From NCBI RefSeq assembly GCF_030378065.1, contig NZ_JAUCGJ010000010.1, forward strand, positions 1 through 64,000: 64,000 bases of DNA. Direction: 5' to 3'. The position numbers were made by a program, and so were the translations under genes. Below are positions 54,899 to 62,587 of this stretch, piece by piece. The DNA is from Candidatus Venteria ishoeyi. Lineage in GTDB: Bacteria; Pseudomonadota; Gammaproteobacteria; Beggiatoales; Beggiatoaceae. The first letter of the stretch is position 1; each line of letters opens with the position of its first letter. The notes under the pieces are model-generated. The model saw nothing but the letters and a program-made list of their open reading frames with translations. It was not told the origin of the DNA and ran no database searches.

Positions 54899-56573
54899 TT
54901 TGTGTTCACAAGATGATGTCCAAAAACTCTTGGTTGTTGATGATGACCTGGTTGTACGCAGCATGTTGCAACGTTTACTGGAAGAACAGAATTATCAGGT
55001 GGTGACGGCGGAAAATGGTGAACAGGCCGTCTTGGAAGTCGCCAAACATCTGCCTGACCTAGTCTTAATGGATGCCGCCATGCCGGTTATGGATGGGTTT
55101 CAGGCTTGCCAGTTCCTGCGCGAACACCCGGAAAGCGCAGAAATTCCCGTCATAATGCTGACCTCACTAAATGATGAAGAATCAGTGGATAAAGCCTTTG
55201 ACAGCGGTGCCGTCGAATACATTACCAAACCAATCAACTGGGCGGTGCTGCGTAACCGTATCTCATTACTGATTAATACAAAACGTGCGCTGAGTGCACT
55301 TAGTAATAGCGAAGCGCGGTTTCGCTGCCTCTATGAACAAGCCACCATTGGCATTGCCATCACCAGCACCCAGGGACAAATTCAGGATGCCAATCCCACA
55401 TTGCAAAATCTGCTGGATCAAGATGATGAGCAACTATGCGAGCGTTTTATTAACGAATTGTTTTTACCTGCCGACAGCCCGATTGAGGCAGAATTTCAAA
55501 AACAACTTTATAATGGCGAGCGCAATGATTACCAGATGGACAAGTATTTTTTCCGCAAAGACGGGCAGCGCGGCTGGGCGCGGCTGACGACTTCTCTGGT
55601 ATTTGATGATGAGGGAGATCCGGTTTCCAGTATTTATTTAATTGAAGATATTACCCGGCAGACTCAGAACCGCACCCGCCAGCGTATTGCTGCCAAAGTT
55701 TTTGAAACTACCACAGAACCGGTTATGATCACTGATGCCAATGGCGTGATTATGGATGTCAATCAAGCGTTTACCCAGTTAACCGGTTATCATTACGAAG
55801 AACTGCTGGATCAACATCCCACCCTGTTTGACTCTGGTCGCCAGGATGAGATGTTTTTCAGCCAGATGTGGAATACGCTGAGAGATACCGGCGGCTGGCA
55901 AGGGCAAATCAGCAATCGCTATAAAGATGGTGGTATTTACCAGCAAATGCTGAGTATCAGCGGCGTGCGTGATGAACAAAATGAAATCAGCGCGTATGTT
56001 GCGTTTTATTCTGACTGTCGAGCAGAAACCCAGGCCAGTCCACGCGCTGAAACCCCGAAAACGGATCACAGCCTGGATATGCTCACCGGTTTGCCAGGAC
56101 GTCAGCGTTTTCAGGGACAACTCACCCGCGCCTGTCGCAATGGCAGTAGTCTGGCCCTGTTTATTATCGACTTTGACAACTTTCGCGCCATTAATAAAAA
56201 TTTTGGTTATGAAATGGGCGATCAATGCCTGCAAGAACTCGCTAAACGCCTGCGCCTGTGCGCGCCTGATGAACACATGCTGGCGCGCCTGGAAGAAGAC
56301 AGTTTTGCCCTGCTGTTATACCCGCTGGAACAGCGTTATGATATTAACCTGATGGCGGAAAGAATTATTGCCAACCTGATTCCCGTCATGCAAATCGGGA
56401 TTCACGACATTCAGATCGACTGTAATATCGGTATTGGTTTTCACCCCGGCGGCCTCAAGGAGAAAACCAGCGAGTGTATGGAAGCACTGCAACAACACGC
56501 TGATCTGGCAATGCATTTATCTCGCCAGTCGGGCAAAAATACCTATCAGATTTTTTCCGAAATTGAGTTCTAA
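54891..56573 (+). CDS. Response regulator with PAS-PAS and degenerate GGDEF domain
   Basis: 560 residues. An N-terminal receiver (residues 13-130) has VVDDDL and phospho-acceptor Asp61 in LMDAAMPVMDG. Two PAS domains follow (about 145-250 and 265-380). The C-terminal domain has the start of a diguanylate cyclase (LDMLTGLPGRQRFQGQL) and DFDNFRAINKNFGYEMGD. At the signature position, however, the expected GGDEF is EEDSF within LARLEEDSFALLLYP, so cyclase activity is unlikely and the domain may instead bind nucleotide or act as a partner. No EAL domain is attached. It is translationally coupled to the hybrid kinase. Confidence 0.88.
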   Translation: MLNLCSQDDVQKLLVVDDDLVVRSMLQRLLEEQNYQVVTAENGEQAVLEVAKHLPDLVLMDAAMPVMDGFQACQFLREHPESAEIPVIMLTSLNDEESVDKAFDSGAVEYITKPINWAVLRNRISLLINTKRALSALSNSEARFRCLYEQATIGIAITSTQGQIQDANPTLQNLLDQDDEQLCERFINELFLPADSPIEAEFQKQLYNGERNDYQMDKYFFRKDGQRGWARLTTSLVFDDEGDPVSSIYLIEDITRQTQNRTRQRIAAKVFETTTEPVMITDANGVIMDVNQAFTQLTGYHYEELLDQHPTLFDSGRQDEMFFSQMWNTLRDTGGWQGQISNRYKDGGIYQQMLSISGVRDEQNEISAYVAFYSDCRAETQASPRAETPKTDHSLDMLTGLPGRQRFQGQLTRACRNGSSLALFIIDFDNFRAINKNFGYEMGDQCLQELAKRLRLCAPDEHMLARLEEDSFALLLYPLEQRYDINLMAERIIANLIPVMQIGIHDIQIDCNIGIGFHPGGLKEKTSECMEALQQHADLAMHLSRQSGKNTYQIFSEIEF

Positions 56574-56614
56574 AACAAATACAACTTATGATATTCCATG
56601 GAAGGATGCCCACA

Positions 56615-58402
56615 ATGTTATGTAAAATAAGTTATAGTCTCATTTTTAGCCTTGTACTGGTGTTTTATAACACAACAGTCAACGCATTCAGCGTAGATAA
56701 GGGACAGCTTTATAATGCTCAAAACCAGCCTATCGTATTACAAGGCGTAAACTGGTTTGGTTTTGAAACCCAGGATCATGTGGTGCATGGGCTGTGGGCG
56801 CGTAACTGGCAGGACATGATAGGGCAAATCAAAACCGCAGGATTTAACGCCGTGCGTCTGCCATTCTGCCCTGGCACCCTGCAAGGTGTTACCCCCGGTG
56901 CGATTGATGCGCAGCAAAACCCGGATTTACAAGGCCTGGATTCACTGCAACTACTCGATAAGGTCATTGCAGAATTAGATAAGCAAGGGCTGTATATTTT
57001 ACTGGATCACCATCGCCCGGACTGCAAGGCAATTTCCAACTTATGGTACACCGACAGCTACAGCGAAGCCCAGTGGCTTGAAGACTTGTCTTTTGTGGCA
57101 CAGCGTTATGCGGGTATTTCCCATGTTATCGGCATTGACTTAAAAAATGAGCCACATGGTGAAGCCACCTGGGGTACTGGCAATGTGGCTACGGATTGGA
57201 ACACTGCCGCAGAAAAAGCGGCTGCCGCTGTTTTAGCCGTTAATCCCCATTTATTGATATTTGTTGAAGGTGTGGAAAACAACCCACAGTGCAGCGGCGC
57301 GATCAACCACTGGTGGGGCGGCAACCTGGAGCCACAAGCCTGCCACCCGCTGGCAATTCCTGCCGATAAGCTGGTGTTTTCGCCTCATGTTTACGGGCCG
57401 GACGTGTATGCGCAGGATTATTTCCAGGCCGCTGATTTTCCCGAAAATTTACCCGCAATTTGGGATGCCCATTTTGGTTATCTGGCAGCGCAAGGGCAAG
57501 CAGTGGTTCCGGGTGAATTTGGTGGTCACTACGCCCCTGGCAGTGCCGATCAACAATGGCAGGATGCCTTTGTCAGCTATTTGCTCAACAAGAACATGCG
57601 CAGCTTTTTTTACTGGTCATGGAATCCTAACAGCGGCGATACCGGCGGCATTCTCAATGATGATTGGCAGACGCTGCGGGAAGACAAACTGACCCTGCTA
57701 CGGCGTTTAATGACAACAGATAATAGCAATACAAGCGAGCCTGTTACTGAACCCGTCACCGATCCCGCACCGGAAACCGATCCCCAGACACCGCCCGTTA
57801 CCACGCCTGATTTTGACAGCCTGATACAAAACGGAACCTGTGCAGCCCGTTACCAGATTCGCAGCCAATGGCAGCAGGGCATGGTAGTGCAGGTTGAAAT
57901 TTATAATACTGGCACGCAGGCGCTCAGCCCCTGGCAGTTGAACTGGCAGTTCCCCGCAGACCTGCGTATCGACAATTACTGGAATATCGCCTTGCAAAAC
58001 CAAAACAGCCTGAGTGCCATCCCCCTGGCCTGGAATAACATGATTCCTGCTGGTGGCAAAATTGAATTTGGTTTGCAACTGGGTTTTGCGCAGGCACCCA
58101 CCCACTTATTTCTGCAACCCGACTTAAGCTGTGGACAACAGCAAAGCACGCCTGAAATACCCCCGCTAACCGATAGCCGTTATACCCAGGGACATGCAGA
58201 CGGTATCGCTTACTGCCAGCAAAATCCTGCGGCCTGTGGTTTGAGCCAGTGCCAGGACGATAGCGCACGTTATCACCCGGACAGCGGAGCCTTATATTTG
58301 CCACAGGTGCAACTGACGGGTCATGCCGAGCAGGGTTGGGAAGTGCATATGCAGCAACACAATGGCCTGTTTGAACTACGTGCCATATTACCCGTTGAGT
58401 AA
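56615..58402 (+). CDS. Secreted GH5 endoglucanase with CBM2-like domain
   Basis: 595 residues from the ATG at 56615, chosen for GGAAGG nine bases upstream and a clean signal peptide (MLCKISYSLIFSLVLVFYNT, then VNA). The GH5 catalytic domain (about 25-365) has the acid/base Glu179 in LKNEPHG and the nucleophile Glu301 in VVPGEFGGHY. A Pro/Thr linker (about 370-400) leads to a CBM2-like domain (about 405-510) with the two end cysteines and tryptophans (SPWQLNWQF). A last segment contains DGIAYCQQNPAACGL, a short Cys motif I believe recurs at the ends of other secreted proteins. It hydrolyses beta-1,4-glucan outside the cell, and the nearby T2SS pseudopilins suggest a secretion route. Confidence 0.9.
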   Translation: MLCKISYSLIFSLVLVFYNTTVNAFSVDKGQLYNAQNQPIVLQGVNWFGFETQDHVVHGLWARNWQDMIGQIKTAGFNAVRLPFCPGTLQGVTPGAIDAQQNPDLQGLDSLQLLDKVIAELDKQGLYILLDHHRPDCKAISNLWYTDSYSEAQWLEDLSFVAQRYAGISHVIGIDLKNEPHGEATWGTGNVATDWNTAAEKAAAAVLAVNPHLLIFVEGVENNPQCSGAINHWWGGNLEPQACHPLAIPADKLVFSPHVYGPDVYAQDYFQAADFPENLPAIWDAHFGYLAAQGQAVVPGEFGGHYAPGSADQQWQDAFVSYLLNKNMRSFFYWSWNPNSGDTGGILNDDWQTLREDKLTLLRRLMTTDNSNTSEPVTEPVTDPAPETDPQTPPVTTPDFDSLIQNGTCAARYQIRSQWQQGMVVQVEIYNTGTQALSPWQLNWQFPADLRIDNYWNIALQNQNSLSAIPLAWNNMIPAGGKIEFGLQLGFAQAPTHLFLQPDLSCGQQQSTPEIPPLTDSRYTQGHADGIAYCQQNPAACGLSQCQDDSARYHPDSGALYLPQVQLTGHAEQGWEVHMQQHNGLFELRAILPVE

Positions 58403-58416
58403 TAAGAGTCTATACG

Positions 58417-59163
58417 ATGCTATTTAATTGGTTTGACAAAGCGCCACTGTTGGAAGAAGCTTCTACACAGTGGTTATTACAAAGTTTTTCCTGGTGCAGA
58501 GATCACTTCGATGCAGATTTTTTTTACCAGCAAACCCCCTTGGTGATTCCCAGTAATCAGTTTTTCCCTGGACGTGCCGATAGTGTTCACGGTATGGCAG
58601 AATTGATTTTTGAGCGGGTTAAAACCTATGCGGGCATGGCGCACTGGCCTTTTGAACTGCTGGAGCCAGGGCAGTGCGCTCTGGATGCACCGCTTCAGAT
58701 ACAGATTGAAGACCCTTTGCGTGGCACAGACCTGCCACCAGCGGCGGCAGATTTGCCCCGCCTTCCCGTGCAATACGATCCCCGGCAAATCAACAACCCG
58801 GAAGCGATGATCGCCACCTATGCTCACGCCCTGGCTTATTATCTCAGCGGCACCGCCACTCAGCCCCCGCCCGGTGACCCCGAACACCACCCTCATGCCA
58901 CTGAAGTGCTGGCTATTTTTATGGGTTTTGGCCTGATGTTCGCCAACAGCGCCTTTACCTTTCGCGGTGGCTGTGGCAGTTGTCAAACCGTAGGTCGTGC
59001 CGCATATCTATCGGAGTTTGAAGCCACCTATGCGCTGGCAATTTTTTGTGTATTAAAAGAAATCCCGCCACGGCAGGTAACACCCTATTTGAAAAAACAC
59101 TTGCGTGGTTTTTTCAAACGCGCAATGCGGGAAGTTTCTGTGGAAAATATTAAGAAAGGTTAA
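58417..59163 (+). CDS. Conserved hypothetical protein
   Basis: 248 residues, 14 bases after the cellulase gene. No signal peptide or membrane helix is obvious. A histidine-rich DPEHHPHATE segment lies near residue 155, followed by LAIFMGFGLMFANSAFTF and a glycine/cysteine stretch (FRGGCGSCQTVGRAAYLSE) near residues 187-206. These are likely conserved core features, and a metal site using the His and Cys residues is possible but not shown. I do not recognise the family. Confidence 0.6.
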   Translation: MLFNWFDKAPLLEEASTQWLLQSFSWCRDHFDADFFYQQTPLVIPSNQFFPGRADSVHGMAELIFERVKTYAGMAHWPFELLEPGQCALDAPLQIQIEDPLRGTDLPPAAADLPRLPVQYDPRQINNPEAMIATYAHALAYYLSGTATQPPPGDPEHHPHATEVLAIFMGFGLMFANSAFTFRGGCGSCQTVGRAAYLSEFEATYALAIFCVLKEIPPRQVTPYLKKHLRGFFKRAMREVSVENIKKG

Positions 59164-59445
59164 AACCTTCGCCTTTCAGGCGAACAGATTTATTTCTAAT
59201 GTTTAACGGTAAAACTTAAAATATGGGTTTTAGCGCTAACACCCCAAAGGGGTATTTTAATATAGCCTGGGGCAGCGCCCCAGGTAGGTTGTTTTGTTGA
59301 ATTAGAGCCCTGAAAGGGCTCTGGTATCATCACATTACACACCCAGGGCGTTGCCCTGGGCTGGTATGTTATACCCCTTTGGGGCTGGCTGAATATTTTC
59401 TTAAGTTAATGGTAGTGGGGCAGCGCCCCAGGGTAGAGAATGACA
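59164..59445. repeat. Cluster of short GC palindromes
   Basis: Several perfect or near-perfect palindromes lie in this gene-free stretch: cctggggcagcgccccagg (59266-59284), agagccctgaaagggctct (59304-59322), cccagggcgttgccctggg (59342-59360) and ggggcagcgcccc (59417-59429). The spacing sequences (ccccaaaggggtattttaat, tataccccttt) are also related to each other. They look like REP-type hairpins related in style to the 142-bp element that follows. No gene is supported here. Confidence 0.75.
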
Positions 59446-59587
59446 CGGATACAATTCCAGGGGTGTTACCCCTGGCTATATTAATGCGCCCCGTTGGGGC
59501 TAAACAACAGGGTTTGTCCGCCCTGTATCTTGGCTTTCAGCCGCCAAACGCTCTAATCCACTCGTCTTTTAGCGGGTGGTTGTTTAG
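59446..59587. repeat. 142-bp palindrome-rich repeat, copy B
   Basis: The reverse complement of this element matches 29854-29995 over 142 bases with about eight differences. It begins cggatacaattcc and ends ttttagcgggtggttgttta with g. Hairpins include ccaggggtgttacccctgg (59458-59476) and gccccgttggggc. It lies about 90 bases before the fumarase gene, on the opposite orientation to copy A. A long open frame runs through both copies in one orientation, but it is probably a by-product of the repeat. Confidence 0.8.
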
Positions 59588-59674
59588 TTCCATCTCGCCC
59601 AGTGAATTTTTCACTGGGAATTTACCCAGATATTTCATAAATATGCTCATCGTTAATATGTTAAATCCAGCACC

Positions 59675-61180
59675 ATGACAACATCTATTAAAAAAAATGA
59701 TTTTATTCAAAGCATCGCTGATGGTTTTCAGTTTATTTCCTATTACCATCCCATAGATTACATTCAAAGTCTGCACCAGGCCTGGCAAAAGGAGAAATCA
59801 CCGGCAGCCAAAGATGCCATGGCACAGATTTTAATCAACTCCAGAATGTGCGCCCAGGGCCATCGCCCAATTTGCCAGGATACCGGTATTGCCGTGGTGT
59901 TTCTGGACATTGGTATGGATGTTTCCTGGGATACGGATTTAAGCATTCAGGAGATGGTGGATGAAGGTGTGCGCCGTGCTTATAACCACCCGGATAACCG
60001 CCTGCGCGCTTCAGTGTTAGATGATCCTGCGGGGCGACGACAAAATACCCGCGATAATACTCCGGCAGTGGTGCATATCAATCTGGTGCCGGGCAATACG
60101 CTGGAAGTGCGTCTGGCAGCCAAAGGCGGTGGCTCGGAAAACAAGGCTCGGTTTGCCATGCTCAATCCCGGTGCATCTATTGTTGACTGGGTGTTGGACA
60201 CAGTGCCGGGGATGGGCGCGGGTTGGTGTCCGCCGGGTATGCTGGGCATCGGTATTGGCGGCACGGCGGAAAAAGCCATGTTACTGGCAAAGCAAGCCTT
60301 GCTGGAACCCATTGATATTCAACTCTTGCGGGAAAAAGGTGCAGACAATCATCTGCAAGCTTTGCGCCTGGAACTCTATGAAAAAGTCAATGCACTGGGT
60401 ATCGGCGCACAAGGCCTGGGTGGCTTGACCACGGTGCTGGATGTAAAAATTCTGGATTACCCAACACATGCAGCTTCCTTGCCTGTTGCCATGATCCCCA
60501 ACTGCGCCGCCACCCGGCATATACATTTCAGCCTGGATGGTAGTGGCCCGGTGGCGTTACAAGCACCTGCACTGGAAGATTGGCCGGATATTACTTACAC
60601 ACCACAAGCACAGGTACGCCGCGTAAATCTGGAGAATCTGGATAAGGCCGACATTCAAAGCTGGAAAGCCGGAGAGCAGATATTATTATCCGGGAAAATC
60701 CTGACCGGACGTGATGCCGCGCATCAACGTATTCAACAAATGCTGGCGCAAGGCCAAAGCTTACCCGTTGATTTTCAGGGACGTTTTATTTATTACGTAG
60801 GGCCAGTTGATCCGATTGCCGGTGAAGTAGTTGGCCCGGCAGGCCCGACCACTGCCACCCGCATGGACCCTTATACCGACATGATGCTGACAGAAACCGG
60901 CTTGCTGGGCATGATAGGCAAGGCAGAGCGAGGGCAGGCCACCATAGACAGCATCGCCAAACATGGCTCTGTGTACTTAATGGCTGTCGGCGGCGCGGCT
61001 TATCTGGTGTCTAAAGCGATTTGTAAAGCGCAAGTTTTAGCTTTTGAAGATTTGGGTATGGAAGCGATTTATGAATTTGAAATCAAAGATATGCCCGTGA
61101 CCGTTGCCGTGGATGCAAAAGGCCGCGCCGTACATCAAACCGGGCCGTTGGAATGGCGGATTCCGGTTTCTGATATTTAA
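59675..61180 (+). CDS. Fumarate hydratase, class I
   Basis: 501 residues, with fused alpha and beta domains as in class I fumarases of gammaproteobacteria. The three iron-sulfur ligands can be placed in RPICQDTGIAV (near residue 66), PNCAATRHIHF (near residue 275) and a C-terminal cysteine (near residue 320-450 region, probable AICKAQV). The active-site regions AKGGGSENKARFAML and GPTTATRMDPYTD are present. The enzyme converts fumarate to malate in the TCA cycle with an oxygen-sensitive [4Fe-4S] cluster. It is monocistronic. The exact position of the third cysteine is not certain from inspection. Confidence 0.93.
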   Translation: MTTSIKKNDFIQSIADGFQFISYYHPIDYIQSLHQAWQKEKSPAAKDAMAQILINSRMCAQGHRPICQDTGIAVVFLDIGMDVSWDTDLSIQEMVDEGVRRAYNHPDNRLRASVLDDPAGRRQNTRDNTPAVVHINLVPGNTLEVRLAAKGGGSENKARFAMLNPGASIVDWVLDTVPGMGAGWCPPGMLGIGIGGTAEKAMLLAKQALLEPIDIQLLREKGADNHLQALRLELYEKVNALGIGAQGLGGLTTVLDVKILDYPTHAASLPVAMIPNCAATRHIHFSLDGSGPVALQAPALEDWPDITYTPQAQVRRVNLENLDKADIQSWKAGEQILLSGKILTGRDAAHQRIQQMLAQGQSLPVDFQGRFIYYVGPVDPIAGEVVGPAGPTTATRMDPYTDMMLTETGLLGMIGKAERGQATIDSIAKHGSVYLMAVGGAAYLVSKAICKAQVLAFEDLGMEAIYEFEIKDMPVTVAVDAKGRAVHQTGPLEWRIPVSDI

Positions 61181-61190
61181 CCTGAGGTTC

Positions 61191-61244
61191 GACGTAAGCT
61201 TCTTTCAGCCGTGATACGGCTGAAAACCGCTTCCGTCTTACGTC
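61191..61244. terminator. Bidirectional hairpin between fumarase and recA
   Basis: An outer stem gacgtaag (61191-61198) pairs with cttacgtc (61237-61244) and an inner hairpin ttcagccgt/acggctgaa (61204-61224) stands inside it. The genes on both sides converge here, so it probably ends both transcripts. A T-rich stretch follows on the right. Confidence 0.55.
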
Positions 61245-61247
61245 AGC

Positions 61248-62297
61248 TTATTTGTTTTTTTTAGCACTTTCCTTGCTTTCTTTTTCTTTCGTTTCCTCTG
61301 TCGCTTTTTGAGGCATCATTTTTTCGCGGATTAGTTTCTCAATACCAGCAGCAGTTTCCGGGTTTTCTTTCATATACAAGCGTACATTTTCCTTACCCTG
61401 ACCAATACGATCACCATTGTAACTGTACCAGGCTCCCGCCTTGTTAATCAGTCCCTGTTTAACGCCCATATCGATAATTTCACTTTCGCGGGAAATGCCT
61501 TCGCCATAGATAATGTCGAAAATCACTTCCTTAAAGGGCGGCGCGATTTTGTTTTTTAACACCTTCACCCGGGTTTCATTACCGACCACTTCATCACCGC
61601 GTTTAATCGCACCGATACGGCGTATATCCAGGCGCACTGAGGCATAAAATTTCAGCGCGTTACCACCGGTGGTGGTTTCCGGGTTGCCGAACATAACACC
61701 GATTTTCATACGAATCTGGTTAATAAAAACAACCAAAGTATTAGAGCGTTTGATATTGGCGGTTAATTTACGCAGTGCCTGAGACATTAAACGCGCCTGC
61801 AAACCCACATGGGTGTCGCCCATTTCCCCTTCAATTTCTGCTTTAGGCGTTAGCGCGGCAACGGAATCAATGACGACAACATCAACAGCACTGGAGCGTA
61901 CCAGCATATCGGCAATTTCCAGCGCCTGTTCGCCAGTATCCGGCTGGGAAACCAGTAGTTCATCAACATCGACACCAAGATTTTCCGCATAAGCGGGGTC
62001 TAAAGCATGTTCGGCATCAATAAAAGCCGCCGTGCCACCTTGTTTTTGAATTTCCGCTACCACATGCAAGGTCAAGGTGGTTTTACCGGAAGATTCCGGG
62101 CCGTAGATTTCAACCACGCGCCCCCGAGGCAGACCGCCGATGCCCAGCGCAATATCCAGACCCAGTGAGCCGGTTGAAACGCTTTCGATATTAGTCACCG
62201 CACGATCATCACCCAAACGCATGACTGCGCCTTTGCCAAATTGTTTTTCGATTTGCAGCAAGGTGGTGCCCAGGGCTTTTTTACGATTCTCATCCAT
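61248..62297 (-). CDS. recA: RecA recombinase
   Basis: 349 residues. Walker [11 protein letters not shown] is near residues 67-76, the Walker B-like [10 protein letters not shown] is near residue 142, and the DNA-binding loops with [20 protein letters not shown] and [17 protein letters not shown] follow. The C terminus is a lysine- and serine-rich tail ([13 protein letters not shown]) in place of the more acidic tail of E. coli RecA. RecA catalyses strand exchange and stimulates LexA self-cleavage. It has a LexA-type box and a duplicated 17-base leader segment upstream. Confidence 0.97.
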   Translation of the reverse strand: MDENRKKALGTTLLQIEKQFGKGAVMRLGDDRAVTNIESVSTGSLGLDIALGIGGLPRGRVVEIYGPESSGKTTLTLHVVAEIQKQGGTAAFIDAEHALDPAYAENLGVDVDELLVSQPDTGEQALEIADMLVRSSAVDVVVIDSVAALTPKAEIEGEMGDTHVGLQARLMSQALRKLTANIKRSNTLVVFINQIRMKIGVMFGNPETTTGGNALKFYASVRLDIRRIGAIKRGDEVVGNETRVKVLKNKIAPPFKEVIFDIIYGEGISRESEIIDMGVKQGLINKAGAWYSYNGDRIGQGKENVRLYMKENPETAAGIEKLIREKMMPQKATEETKEKESKESAKKNK

Positions 62298-62304
62298 TTT
62301 TTTC

Positions 62305-62338
62305 AGCCTCTTGATAGTATTAGCCTCTTGATAGTATT
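62305..62338 (-). repeat. Perfect 17-bp tandem duplication in the recA leader
   Basis: The string agcctcttgatagtatt is present twice in direct succession (62305-62321 and 62322-62338). On the recA strand this gives two copies of aatactatcaagaggct, each containing AAGAGG, just before the ATG at 62297. The duplication therefore doubles the ribosome-binding region; the copy nearest the ATG has the normal spacing. Confidence 0.9.
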
Positions 62339-62339
62339 C

Positions 62340-62355
62340 CTGTATAAATATACAT
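62340..62355 (-). promoter_or_regulatory. LexA-binding (SOS) box upstream of recA
   Basis: ctgtataaatatacat matches the gammaproteobacterial SOS consensus CTGT-(AT)4-ACAG except for the last two bases (AT instead of AG), 43 bases upstream of the recA ATG. This is the expected location for LexA repression of recA. The AT-rich core would also contain the -10 region. Confidence 0.7.
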
Positions 62356-62513
62356 GTATATTAACACAGTAACATTGGAATCGCTTTAATAATTCCTGGC
62401 TGAAAAATAAGCAGATAAAATTCTCGCTCCTAAGGCAATACTTTAATTATGCAGCGTAATCACAATGCTGATACCAATAACCTGAACTGGCAGTCCTTGA
62501 TAAGTGGCGTTAT

Positions 62514-62587
62514 AACTGAAAACTCCGAAGAACTTTTTTGCTTTTAATAAAATCAATGGCTTACAGGCTTTTCCAGAGTTTTCAGTT
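62514..62587 (-). terminator. Inverted repeat after the YdbH-like gene
   Basis: Arms aactgaaaactc (62514-62525) and gagttttcagtt (62576-62587) are perfect complements around a 50-base loop. The right arm overlaps the stop codon of the minus-strand gene. It may serve as a terminator or as an mRNA end structure. The 110 bases between it and the recA leader show nothing recognisable. Confidence 0.45.
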
